Below the pieces are notes generated by a model. That model worked only from the letters and a program-made list of their open reading frames with translations. It had not been told where the DNA came from and did no database searches. From Sipunculus nudus (lineage: Eukaryota > Annelida > Sipuncula > Golfingiida > Sipunculidae), in the NCBI GenBank assembly GCA_026874595.1, contig CM049307.1, positions 79,150,643 through 79,214,642 of the forward strand: 64,000 nucleotides of DNA, given 5' to 3'. Position numbers and translations under genes: made by a program. Position 1 is the first letter of the stretch, and the number at the start of each line of letters is the position of its first letter. This document shows positions 34,025 through 64,000 of the stretch, piece by piece.

Positions 34025-35689
34025 TATGGACAGCCAGGGTCAATATTCATGTAAAGAATCATGGTGATATCTGCATTAGTTGTTCAGATACTTCAGCTTT
34101 TGTATCAAATTTTCCATTATTGTGAGGATTACTTCGGAGTCCTATAACTTGAAGGATTTGGGTAACAGAGACCTAATTTCAGGTTTCCACAGACACTTTT
34201 CATGGGTCTCCTTGCATGACAAGAATGAAGATTTAAGGTCGAGTTGTTACAATTTGTGCCACGTTAACAAATGACAGCATCCTTAAGGGTCTCAAAGAAA
34301 AAGAGAAAAAAATTCGAAAAATTGAATAAAATATAGGTGGCTCCACCAGACTGCAGAAACTGTTGAAACACTCCATAATCAATATCCATGCAAAGAATCA
34401 TGATGATCTCTGCATTAGTTGTTCAGATACTTCAGCTTTTGGATCAAATTGTCCATTATTCTGAGGGATACTTCGGAGTCCTATAGGTTGAAGGATATGG
34501 GAAACAGAGACCTAATTTCAGGTTTCCACAGACACTTTTCATGGGCCTCCTTGCATGACAAGAATGAAGATTTAAGGTCCAATTGTTACGATTTGTACCC
34601 TGTTGACAGATAACCACATCTTTAAAGGTCTCAAAAACATAGAAAAAAAATTCGTAAAAATCTGAAAAAAATAGAGGTGGCGCATCTAGTCTGCAGAAAC
34701 TGATGGAACACCTCATGATCAATAGGTATGCCAAAATCATGACCTGCAATGATGTAGTTAATAATATATTGAAGTTTTTGTATGAAATTTTGGACTATTC
34801 TAGGGGGTACTTTGGGGCTCCATAGCTCAAAGAATATGGGTAACAGAGACCTAATTTCTGGTTTCCATGGAGACTTTCCATAGGTCTCTCAATGTGTCAA
34901 GTTACAAGATTCTAGGTCCAGTCTTTACAATATGTGCCCTGTTAACAGATGTTCAAATTTTTAAAGGTCTCAAAAATAGAGAAAACAATTCGTAAATAAT
35001 CGAAGAATACAGGTGGCGCCACCAGTCTGCAGAAACTGATGAAACATCTCATGATCAATAGGTATGCCAAAAATCATGACCTGCAGTGATGTAGTTGATG
35101 AGATATTGAAGTTTTTGAATGAAATTTTTTACTATTCTAGGGGGTACTTTGGGGCCCCATAGCTCAAAGGATATGGGTAACAGAAACCTAATTTCTGGTT
35201 TCTCTGGAGACTTGTCATAGGTCTCTCAGTGTGTGAAGAATGAAGCTACTAGGTCAAGTCTTTACGATTTGTGCCCGGTTAACAGGTGTTCACATTTTTA
35301 AAGGTCTCAAAAATAGAGAAAAAAATTCGTAAAAAATCGAAAAATACAGGTCGCGCCACCAGTCTGCAGGAACTAATGGAACATCTCATGATCAATATGT
35401 ATGCCAAAAATCATGACCATCAGTGATGTAGTTAATGATATATTGAAGTTTTTGTATGAAATTTTGGACTATTCTAGGGGGTACTCTGGGGCCCCATAGC
35501 TCAAAGAATATGGATAACAGAGACCTAATTTCTGGTTTCCAAAGAGATTTTTTATGGACCTCTCAGAATTTAAAGTGACAAGATTCTAGGTCCAGCGGTT
35601 ACGATTTGTGCCTGGTTAACGGACAGACGGACGACGGACAAAGAGTGATCGCTATAGCTCAGATGACTTACAGTCAGCTGAGCTAAAAA
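34025..35689 (+). repeat. Modular CAGCTGA-terminal repeat with five ~338-bp units
   Basis: Five tandem units are marked by CCTATAACT/CCATAGCTC-type anchors at about 34141, 34480, 34819, 35157 and 35494 (spacings of about 339, 339, 338 and 337). Each has 'acctaatttc.ggtttcc', a 'gtgcc..gttaac' motif, 'ggtctcaaaaa.a.ag' and, at the unit end, GGTGGCGCCACC followed by AGTCTGCAG (variably mutated). The array closes with the shared tail (GACGACGGACAAAG, CAGTCAGCTGAGCTAAAAA). The left end begins inside a unit with no head. The 64-codon frames inside are unit sequence. Confidence 0.8.
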
Positions 35690-35724
35690 CCATAGCCCTC
35701 GCTTTGCCTAGGGTTATTAATTGT

Positions 35725-36690
35725 ACCCCCAGACAAAGTCGGGGGATACAATGTTTTCATGCCGGTCCCGCAGCCGCATATAAATCTTGTTGGCGCGATA
35801 ACTCAAAAAATATTTCACGGATCTTTACCAAACTTGGTATATGTATAGATATGGGTGAGAGGACGTCGCCTATTTAAAATGAGGTCATGGCCTTCACTAG
35901 GAGAGTGTCCTTGACCTTGAATAAATCCAATTTTGGGGAAAATCACACAAATTCTTAAATATCTCAAGAAATCTTGCATGGATTGATCCCAAAATTGAGT
36001 TGATCGAAGATCATGGATAGGGTTGTCATGTTCCAGAAACTGGTTGCGCCACCTATTATTCTTTACTTGTTTTCGTGTCTTTTAATACCCCTAAAAATAT
36101 TCCCATATTTGGTGAAATTCACACAAAATCTTTAATATCTCAGTAAGGAATACATTGAATGATCCAATAATCAAATTAACCGAGGATCTTGGATAGCTTT
36201 GTCTTTTGCAGAAGACAGGTGGCGCCACCTTGTGTCGTTTTCTTGTTAAAATAATGTTAACGCAATAACTTTGTAAGAATTTGAGGTACAGTCACCAAAC
36301 CCACAGGTTTGATGCATCTTATCAACGGCTAGGACAAGTTCGAACAAGTTTGACTTTGATGCATTTTTTCAAGGTCACAGCAGCGATTATGCTAAAATGA
36401 TATTAGGGCAACGACTCAAAAAGAAATTGTGGTACAGTCACCAAGCTTACAGTTTAGATGCATCGTATCAAGGGCTAGGCCAAGTTCAAATATGGATGAC
36501 CTTAATGCATTTTTCAAGATCACAGAGGCGACAACGCTGAAATGATGTTAACTTTAATATCTCACTTAGGGATACATGGAATGATCCAAAAATCAAATTG
36601 ACCGAAGATCTTGGATAGCTTTGTCTTTTGCAAAAGACAGGTGGCGCCACCTCGTGTCGTTTTCTTGTTAAAATGATGTTAACGCAAGTC
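35725..36690 (+). repeat. Hairpin-headed dispersed repeat with internal duplication
   Basis: The head is CCCCCAGACAAAGTCGGGGG, an imperfect hairpin, followed by 'atacaatgtttt'. Inside, a segment of about 140 bp ending GACAGGTGGCGCCACCT and 'gtgtcgttttcttgttaaaatgatgttaacgc' occurs twice (about 36120-36260 and 36545-36690). A further copy of the 'acagtcaccaa...atgcatc.tatcaa' segment lies between. It is non-coding. Confidence 0.7.
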
Positions 36691-37803
36691 CTAAATTAAT
36701 TGAGTTGTGTTCAAAGTCCTCCTTGAACATTAATATTTGAGTTGCCTTGGCTGTTTGTACTATTTACTTGACAGCCGAGAATAGAATTGTAAATTCACTG
36801 AAGGGGTGATATGATGAACATAATTAAAATGTAGCGTTAAGTTCTTGGTATGAACGGTTTTGTACCTTATGAAAATTCAAAATGTACGCCCCATAGAATC
36901 AGACACGATTATTTGAAGAGTATGGATAAACTTGATAAGGAACTAAATTATTAGATTTATTAATTATTGTTTGGTTTAGTTTCAGTGATTATAAAACGCC
37001 CAGGGGTGTGTCCATTAAAAAGCTGCTCGAAACGTAATTCTGCCCTCTGTTTTTAAGCGCGATGAAATGCCAGCGTTTATTGAAAGCCGGCCTTAAGACT
37101 TATTTCCAATACTCTTACGCCGAGTTTCGCGCAGACAAAAAAAAAAGCTCCTTTAGGGAATTTATCTGTTTGAGCCATCAATAGTGGTGATTCCGGGCCT
37201 GGTTCACACCAAGATATAAAACGAAGCGTATTAAACGTAATGTAAGTATATGTGTAGCCTCCAGCATGTTATAAAATGTTAAATATAAAAATAAAAAGCT
37301 CATATTATTTCAGTTTGGGAATTATATAAATATATTTATAATGCATATATCGACTTTTTCTACAGAAGCTAACATCCAAATATGATGAGGGAAAAACTGT
37401 ATCTGGAAAAAAATGCTGTCATTCATAGTCTTTGAAATAAGAAACAACAATACACGATGTACAATAACTGTACCTTCAGCATCTCTCTTTTTATGTACAC
37501 ATCATTAAAGAACTGTTTATTTTTTATGTCGTCTACCTGACGTGCATCCTTGAGGCGGTAACCGAAACGCTCCAGTACAGACCATACACCGCAACCAGCA
37601 ATTATACTGCATTCATCACAAAAGGCATGGGTAGTTGTCTGGTATTTATACCAGCTCAGACTAATCCTTGATCAAAGTGGCTCATAGGATAAAAATAACT
37701 TTATGCACAAAGCACACAGAGTGAACACTGTTGACGTGTAGAGAGGCACGTGTCGTAGTTCCATCCTTGCAGGTAAGTCGTGGTAGAGCGACTGCGTTAT
37801 TTT
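36691..37803. other. Non-coding DNA
   Basis: No supported gene and nothing recognised beyond short AT-rich runs. Confidence 0.5.
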
Positions 37804-37990
37804 TCTGAGTAGCTTCCATTTACCGTCGATACCTCTGAGTAGTTGCCATGCCCTTGGTCCCTCTGAGTAGCTGCCTTTTCCCACTGATCCCTCTGAGTAG
37901 CTGCCAATTACCGTCGATCCCTCTGAGTAGATGCCCTTGATCGTTGATCCCTCTAAGTAGCTGTCACTTACCGTTTATCCCTCTGAGATA
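37804..37990. repeat. 30-bp minisatellite, six units
   Basis: Units start with TCTGAGTAG (or a variant) at 37804, 37834, 37862, 37892, 37922, 37952 and a partial at 37982. The spacing is exactly 30 except for one 28-bp unit. A C10 run follows. Read on the minus strand, a unit is ten codons, which explains a repetitive short frame there. Confidence 0.9.
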
Positions 37991-37999
37991 TTTTCCGAC

Positions 38000-38786
38000 C
38001 CCCCCCCCCCCTTATAATCAGAACATCGCCAAGCTTCATCATGACGCCGTTGCCCTTAAAAGGAAGAACGCTTGACCCTAATTAATGTTTTTGTCAAAAG
38101 CTGCCCAGGTTTATATAATAATTATCATGTCTTAAAAATTAGTGTCTTAAGTTGTGCAGTATTTTCTTAAGAATATAGGCAGGGGTTACATATTAACTGT
38201 TTTACTTTTCATCAGTATGTATCAACTATGTAGTATTTTGAGACATGTTATATTCACTTTATTACTATGAACTGTGTATGTTTAATTATATGCTCGCAGG
38301 AACTCAGTATGCACTTAAAATGAGCAATTTTTTAAGTATTGGAAATTACTCTCGGTCTGTGCAGTGTATGCACCCTTGTATTTTGACTGTACACTAAATT
38401 CTATGGATATTGCATGACCTAGGAATCCGAAACACACACATTTTGCATATTTAATCCCGACGGAATAATATGTGATGCGTAGCAAGCAAAATGTTTCACC
38501 ACACCGTGTATTCAAGTGTCAGCATTTAAGTATTCCGTATACATGAGGTGCTGACACGGCCCAATCATGACCATCGTTCATACCTTTATTTGTTTGAATT
38601 TTTCATGATTTAAGTTCATGGTTGGATATTTTTTTTTAACCAGCATTGATAGCTCTGCCGAATTAACGATGGACGTGAGTCATTTGTGTACTGGGATCTA
38701 TGGCATATATAAACATCTCTTTACACGTTCCCACTTAATAACCACCTGACGAAGAAGCCTGTGTGCTTCGAATTAAGCTCGTGTTT
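38000..38786. other. Non-coding DNA
   Basis: No supported gene between the minisatellite and the LTR fragment. Confidence 0.5.
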
Positions 38787-39398
38787 TGTTACGGAACCTA
38801 ATATCAACAGATCATGTATGCGTGACGAACATAAACTTTGTCATGGAGATAAAAAAAATCAGATTCTGTAACACTAAGCAGCGTGAAATGTCTAGGGGAA
38901 TGAATAAGGAAGTCAGTGGTTTTTTGTTAACAAATAATTATAATTTTTTCTTAAAACAATCCTAACGTTACAATACACTAAATCAATACAATACACAGTA
39001 CAAAAAAGTATAAAAGCAAATCAGTATAATCACACAGCATAATAAACAAAGTGCACAGTACCTGGATACCAGCACTGTCACAGCGTCAATAAGTCCTTTA
39101 AAATGTACAATCCTGATGAACAGTTCAGATAATTCTTCTCAGAGAATAATAGTCCAATTCAATCCCAAAATCAATCTTTTGTAATCCAAAAGTGAAGTTC
39201 TTGTAATAATCCCGAAAGCAAACTTGAGACAGGCCGCACTAAATCTGCATATAGTTCGTAGAATCCCTGACACTACCGCAATTATCGGAAAGGTCCAAAA
39301 CTGACCCACACTGGAATATTTCTGTCTCCTCCGGCTCTAAAACACAGCCCCTATTTATAACTTTTCATCCGAAAATTCTAGAAACTTCTATTTCACAG
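38787..39398 (-). mobile_element. Truncated LTR (same family as 62759-63528)
   Basis: It begins TGTTACGGAACCTAATA, as does the LTR at 62759, and stays alignable for about 600 bp (shared 'cagattctgtaacacta.gcagcgtgaaatgtctaggg', 'cctggatacca', 'cagagaataatagtcc', TTATAAATAG TATA box on the minus strand). It stops matching at about 39398, where a different repeat begins, so the U3 end is missing. Confidence 0.75.
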
Positions 39399-39399
39399 G

Positions 39400-39845
39400 T
39401 ATGACGTACTTATATGACAAACATTGGCATAAAATTTGGTGATGATAGCTCAGGCCGCTTCTGAGATTTTAATTTTAGTGTGCTTTTTTGGACAGATGAC
39501 TAAGTTCAACCTCCTGTAACTCGGCCAAAAATCTCCAAACTGAAACCATTCGAACAAACTTGAGAGAGATTGTTCCAGGGATCATTTCTGTGAAATATTG
39601 GACAATTTGGCGGAAAGTTTCGGAGAAGAAGATTTTTAAAGGTTTTTAAGCTTTTCCCCTATGAAATTGAAGTAAATGCAGATATCCAAAAATAAGCTCA
39701 AACTGATGAAATTTGACATATTACTGATTCTTACATGCAATTTGGAGCTGCTAGTTCTTACGGTTTCTGAGATAGCATGGGTTAACGTACGGACGACGGC
39801 GGACGCTGCGCCATCGCATAAGCTCACAGGTTCGCTTATAAGATT
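39400..39845 (+). repeat. Dispersed repeat abutting the LTR fragment
   Basis: Sequence of the 'acataaaatttggtgatgatagctcaggcc' type ending in ACGGACGACGGCGGACGCTGCG and 'catcgcataagctcac'. The wording (state-dependent 'aactcggcc...atctcc', then a GACGGACGG tail) is typical of this window's repeat classes. The short frames at 39636-39861 are repeat sequence. Confidence 0.5.
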
Positions 39846-40080
39846 ATTATATAGGAGGTAAATGATCTATTACTTCATTTCATGTAAACTTTAAATGACT
39901 CGTTTATAGCAACTAACGCCCAAAAGAGAAGCCTTATTGTAAAAATATATAATCCGAATGAAGCGGACGAATGATGTCATTCCTTTTGTTTAAAGTAAGA
40001 AAACAAAATGGTTGTTGTATTATTTTTTATGACAAGTGTTCTTGCCTCTTCTTTTTACAGGTTGTAATGCACATCAACTA

Positions 40081-40094
40081 CCCCCCCCCCCCCA
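40081..40094. repeat. Poly-C run
   Basis: C14 run. Confidence 0.9.
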
Positions 40095-40214
40095 CCTGCT
40101 CTGTATTATTAAATGCAAGGCCACACAGTATAGATCATATATAGTATAAATCATTCACCTAAAACAGCAAACAGGACCATCGTTCTTATATATATAATAT
40201 TATTATATTATATT

Positions 40215-40942
40215 ATAATTATTTCTTAAAACAATCCTAACCTTACAATACACTAAATCAATACAATTTACAGTATAACGACAGTATAACAGTAAATCAA
40301 TACAATTACACAGTATAACAAATAAAGTGTACAGTACCATAGTGTCCAGATGCTAGGCTTTTCTGGATACCACCACTGTCACAGCTCAACAAGTCCATTA
40401 AAACATATAATCCAAATGAACAGTTCACATTAATCTTCTCAGAGAATAATAGTCCAATTCAATCCCGAAATCAATCTGTTGTAATCCAAAAGTAAAGTTC
40501 TGGTAATAGTCCCAAAGGCAAACTGAAGACTGAATAAAATCTGTTACAAAGTTTGAAGAATATATATAAGTGCTGCAATTATCGGAGAGGTCTACAAACT
40601 GACTCACACTCTTCCGTGTCCGCTGGAATTTTGCTCTCTTTTCTCTACTTGCTCTAAACACAGCCCTTATTTATAACTTTTTCATCCGAAAATTCTAGAA
40701 ATGGTAAACTCCATAGAACAATACACACGTTAAAGAAACAGACTTGAAACATCTAGAACAAAGAAAACTGTGTTTCTACACTTCAGACCCCACGCGTGGG
40801 CCGGGCCAACTCGCACGTCTCCCATCCCACGAACTATGCTTGCGCTACACGAATCAGAATGTAACACTCCTGTGCACAATAAACCTGGGCCTGCCTAACA
40901 CGAATCAGAATGTCAACAGCGCACAAATAAGGAGACAACTGT

Positions 40943-40946
<4 letters not shown>
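40215..40946 (-). mobile_element. LTR copy lacking its first ~150 bp
   Basis: Collinear with 62925-63528: 'cttaaaacaatcctaac.ttacaatacact', 'agagaataatagtccaattc', the TATA-box region, 'ctgtgtttctacac.tcagaccccac.cgtgggcc', and the LTR terminus CTGTAACA at 40946. A local duplication of 'cacgaatcagaatgt' is seen. A (TA)n array follows at once. Confidence 0.75.
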
Positions 40947-41031
<85 letters not shown>

Positions 41032-41042
41032 TATATATATGT
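40947..41042. repeat. (TA)n microsatellite
   Basis: A TA array of about 95 bp starting at the very end of the LTR copy. Confidence 0.9.
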
Positions 41043-41199
41043 ATCCTCCTCAGTAGGTTCCAGTGCTTGCACACTGTTTGAAAAAAAGGGTATTTTAATA
41101 GGTATGAAAAGTGTTTTTTAAGTGTCCATATACGAATACCCTTTTAAAGGTATTTTGAAATACCCTTATTAAATACCTTATTATTTATTTTAAAAATAA

Positions 41200-41501
41200 A
41201 ATACAGATTCTTATCTGTAAATTCTGCAATTATCGGAATAGGTCCCAAAAACTGACGAGAAAGTCACACTCTCAGTGCCCGCTGATAATTTTCCTGTGTT
41301 CCGGCTCCAAACACAGCTTCTATATATAGCTTTTTCACCCTAGGTCCAGAAACTTCCATTTCGGAACCTTCTAGACTACACCGAACTTTTAGAACACAAC
41401 GAACGCGCTCTGCAACAAGTTCGGTTCCAAAAGCAAAGCACAGGGTTTGCGTCTAACACGAATGAGAATGCCAGGCGCATAATAAACAGATACATGTAAC
41501 A
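41200..41501 (-). mobile_element. Third, more diverged LTR fragment
   Basis: It matches the U3 half of the LTR ('aattatcggaataggtcc', 'aaaactgac', 'tcacactct', 'ccggctccaaacacagc', a TATA-like TATATATAG on the minus strand, 'cagaaactt.catttc', end ATGTAACA at 41501). It is shorter and more diverged than the other copies. Confidence 0.65.
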
Positions 41502-42114
41502 CAGCCCATATACGGGATCGGGCATTTGATGTTTTTATAGTCGTACGCGACGTGACGTCGTACCGTTCACAAAAGATCAAGTTCCAGTAAATGAAAATAG
41601 ACCACTGTTGTCTTTTGTGTTCTGTGGTGTTACGCTTCCACGCACTCTGTTCGATTGTCCATGGTGTCATAGCAACCGGTAACCTGTAGGACCCCCGACG
41701 TCATCAACGTCTCTACAGAACCACATAACAGTATGTGTCAGTCAACAACGAACATGTTACATATTCTTTCCCGTATAAATCTTAAATTTAGGATGCCAAG
41801 TGAGCAGTTTATATGTTTTTATGATATATGATAAGTTGCTGTGGGATATTTGTTACGTGTAAATGTTATGATATTAATCCTTCCATAGACAGCAAATGTT
41901 GCCGCGGTGTACATTAAGCTTGTGTGTACTGGTATTTAAGAAAACATAAGCATTATATAAACAACCTTAACATTTAAACAATATTGTCAGACGAGCTGCA
42001 GAAATAAATGATAAGGAGCAGATGATTAATTAGTAAATTCATTATGGGCCTTGTTTGCTGAGAAAATGGCGTTTGGGGCGCCCCCTCCCGGAAAATAATT
42101 AAAGAATCCCGCTG

Positions 42115-42195
<81 letters not shown>

Positions 42196-42408
42196 GTAAA
42201 CAACGTGCGCTGCCTCCATATGTAAGACTATAAAACTAGTGATATAAGGATACATGTTTTCAGCTTACTCACACTGACATGCAAAAGTATTCATATTCCC
42301 TGATATTGACATGGAATTTGTGTAAGGTCGCCTGATAATTTTTTCATCTCTCCTTGTACAATTTTCATACAAAATTATTTATTTAATGACAATAAATACA
42401 CTATATCA

Positions 42409-42411
<3 letters not shown>
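41502..42411. other. Upstream region of the glutamate receptor gene
   Basis: Apart from an A13 run and a (TA)n array at 42130-42195, no repeat or coding signal is recognised. The promoter of the receptor gene could lie here or between the microsatellites and the start codon, but no element was identified. Confidence 0.4.
42130..42195. repeat. Poly-A and (TA)n microsatellite
   Basis: A13 run followed by a TA array. Confidence 0.9.

Positions 42412-42459
<48 letters not shown>
42412..42459. repeat. (TA)n microsatellite
   Basis: A TA array of 48 bp, about 100 bp before the receptor start codon. Confidence 0.9.
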
Positions 42460-42462
<3 letters not shown>

Positions 42463-42558
42463 TTATTCTGCTTTTATTCAGATGGGTTGGCTATGAGCAG
42501 ACGACATTTTATGACAACACAGTATCATTGAAACAGACGACATATTACGACAATCGTC

Positions 42559-62383
<19,825 letters not shown>

Positions 62384-62758
62384 GTCAGGAAATTTCTTTC
62401 AAAGGACACATCATCACTAAACTGCATTTAATATAGCCTTGAATGTCAGATAATTAATAGACGTTTTCCAAGCGCATGCGCATTGCACGTTTAAAGCTTT
62501 TTAAGAATTCGGATAAGGTCAGAGAATCTTGAGAAATTTGTTAAATAAGAATGAATACAAGCAACAGCAACAACTGGAACTTTGAATTATAATTTTAATG
62601 TAAATTTTCTTCATTTGATAAATAATCATTTGTCAAAAAATGGAACCAGTTATTCCAGTGGCGTCAATTTATCTTCCAGGGTTGGGTAAGGATGACTTGC
62701 AGACACACACCCACGTATCTGTATGACACTTAATCACCTTTCATGTAATATAACGGGT
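62384..62758. other. Start of receptor intron 7
   Basis: No coding signal before the LTR element. Confidence 0.5.
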
Positions 62759-63528
62759 TGTTACGGAACCTAATAACAATAGATCACGTAGTCGTGACGA
62801 GCACACATTTTGTCATGCAGGTAAAAAAATCAGATTCTGTAACACTAGGCAGCGTGAAATGTCTAGGGTAATGTATAAAGAAATCAGTGGCTTTTTTGTT
62901 AACGAATAATTCTAATTTATTCTTAAAAAAACTAACATCACAATACACTTAATCAATACAATTACACAGTATAACAAATGTACAACAGCAAATCAATACA
63001 ATTACACAATATAATAAATAAAGTGTACAGTACCTGGATACCACCACTGTCACAGCGACAACAAGTCCTTTAAAACCAATAATCCACGTAAAAATTTGAG
63101 ATAGTCCAAAGTAAAGCTCTTGTAATAATCTCGAAAGTAAACTGGAGACAGGCCGCAATAAATCTGCATAGAGTTCGTAGAATCCCTCACACTACTGCAT
63201 ATAATGGATAGGCCTAAAACTGACTCACACTCTTCCGTGTCCGCTGGAATATTTCTCTCTCCCCTCTCGGCTCTAAACAGAGCCCCATATTTATAACTTG
63301 TCACCCCAAGCCGAGAACTTTCCATTTCACGAACAATCGAAAAGAACCCAAGAATACATAATACACACGCCCAAAGAACATACTAGAACAAAGAACGCTG
63401 TGTTTCTACACGTCAGACCCCACACGTGGGCCGAGCCAGCCCGCGCGTCTCCCATGGCAACGGACAATGCTAGCGCTACACAGACACATGTGAGACTGCT
63501 GCACACAATAAAATAGACATCTGTAACA
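62759..63528 (-). mobile_element. 3' LTR of a Ty3/gypsy element (770 bp)
   Basis: Bounded by TGTTACGG at 62759 and CTGTAACA at 63528, that is TG...CA with a short inverted repeat (TGTTAC/GTAACA). On the minus strand a TATA box (TATAAATAT, 63295-63287) and an AATAAA (62921-62916) are placed as expected for U3-R. A polypurine tract adjoins its internal side. Three degraded relatives lie at 38.8-41.5 kb. The element probably inserted into receptor intron 7 in antisense. Confidence 0.85.
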
Positions 63529-63539
63529 CTCCCCCTCCT
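63529..63539 (-). other. Polypurine tract
   Basis: AGGAGGGGGAG on the minus strand immediately before the LTR start TGTTACAG, the usual plus-strand primer position for reverse transcription. Confidence 0.8.
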
Positions 63540-63669
63540 GTAAGAAAAAAAAAAGAAAGTTTTCTAAAAAAACTTTCTTTTTGCGATCACAATCACTTTA
63601 TTTTTACAATATTTCATCAATCATCTTATTAACAATATTACATAAACATCTCGTTACAACAGTTCATTA
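63540..63669 (-). other. Short non-coding spacer between pol and LTR
   Basis: 130 bp, A/T-rich, including an inverted repeat of AAAGAAAGTTT and AAACTTTCTTT (about 63551-63582). There is no room for an integrase. Confidence 0.7.
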
Positions 63670-64000
63670 TCATCTCGATAAGCAATCAGCAATTACATTG
63701 TCTTTCCCTTTAATGTGTCTGATTTCAAGGTTGTAATCCTGTAAAAACAAACTCCATCTCAACAATCTTTGATTTTTACACTTCAACTTGTCCATGAACG
63801 TGAGGGGATTGTGATCACTGAAGACAATGATAGGCTTGACTGATGAAGTAACATAAACCTCAAAATGTTGCAATGTCACACTCAAAGCTAAACATATTTT
63901 TTTTAATAATGGAGTAGTTTTTCTGGTTTGCATTAAATTTCCCTGAAAAATTACAAATTGGATAATCTATGCCATCACTGCCTTCCTGTAACAACACAGC
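63670..64000 (-). CDS. Ty3/gypsy pol, RT C-terminus and RNase H (partial, frameshifted)
   Basis: On the minus strand, entering from the right edge: AVLLQEG, QKNYS, then LALSVTLQHFEVYV, FSDHNPLTF, RLLRWSLFLQDYNLEIRHIK and GKDNVIADCLSR, then TGA at 63672-63670. These are the standard RNase H motifs that follow Ty3/gypsy reverse transcriptase. The frame changes in an A8 run (plus strand T8, about 63897-63904) between QKNYS and LALSV. Translation stops right after DCLSR and no integrase follows before the LTR. The copy is either defective or of a clade whose integrase lies upstream. Confidence 0.85.

Noticed and set aside
37804..37990. CRISPR-like repeat array
   Set aside because: Units are directly adjacent at 30 bp with no unique spacers, and the genome is eukaryotic: a minisatellite.
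62384..64000. Next receptor exon with M4
   Set aside because: The remaining sequence is short intron followed by the gypsy LTR and pol; no M4-like plus-strand segment was found.

Overview
The window looks like AT-rich, intron-rich nuclear DNA of a lophotrochozoan animal, most likely a mollusc and perhaps a bivalve. The grounds are canonical GT..AG introns, an animal ionotropic glutamate receptor, an SLC16-type transporter, and very dense (TA)n arrays and dispersed repeats. The species call is inference. There are no bacterial operons, CRISPR arrays, rRNA genes or intact tRNA genes.

Two host genes are well supported. (1) A five-exon SLC16/monocarboxylate-transporter-like MFS gene lies on the minus strand (20363 down to 17395). 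It encodes about 527 residues, with one apparent +1 frameshift in a T7 run in exon 4 and a probable GC-AG first intron. (2) An ionotropic glutamate receptor lies on the plus strand (exons at 42559, 50567, 52554, 53073, 53713, 59423 and 62114; its 3' end is beyond the window). The seven exons join in phase into 403 residues: signal peptide, S1, M1, pore loop, M3 and most of S2. The amino-terminal domain is absent, an Arg is encoded at the Q/R site, and several classical agonist contacts are replaced.

Layout. 1-1.7 kb: two adjacent 17-bp palindromes (one a perfect RFX X-box) and a hairpin-headed repeat. 2.2-9.1 kb: a decayed, intron-containing P-element/THAP9-like transposase on the minus strand, interrupted by odd CTGCT/GAGCA-rich tracts. 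9.2-10.8 kb: a 1.57 kb element with CAGTGGCGGATC-type inverted ends and a 5-bp target duplication. 16.5 kb: an orphan exon candidate. 17.4-20.4 kb: the SLC16-like gene. 21-36 kb: mostly dispersed repeats, including a modular family with CAGCTGA-type inverted ends and internal tandem units (about 335-339 bp in two copies, about 140 bp with nuclear-receptor-like motifs in another). 37.8 kb: a 30-bp minisatellite. 38.8-41.5 kb: three degraded LTR copies. 42.6-62.4 kb: the receptor, whose introns hold a tRNA-derived SINE, a LINE relic, a 68-bp satellite, a short CAGGGGCGGATC element, and a 36-bp minisatellite split by a Mutator-like foldback element with a perfect 10-bp target duplication. 62.8-64 kb: the 3' LTR, polypurine tract and RNase H end of a Ty3/gypsy element on the minus strand, with no integrase between RNase H and LTR.

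The two host genes are about 22 kb apart on opposite strands, and nothing in the sequence ties them into one pathway. The most distinctive biology is the divergent receptor. The most distinctive genome structures are the modular repeat family, the nested foldback insertion and the gypsy element that ends at RNase H.
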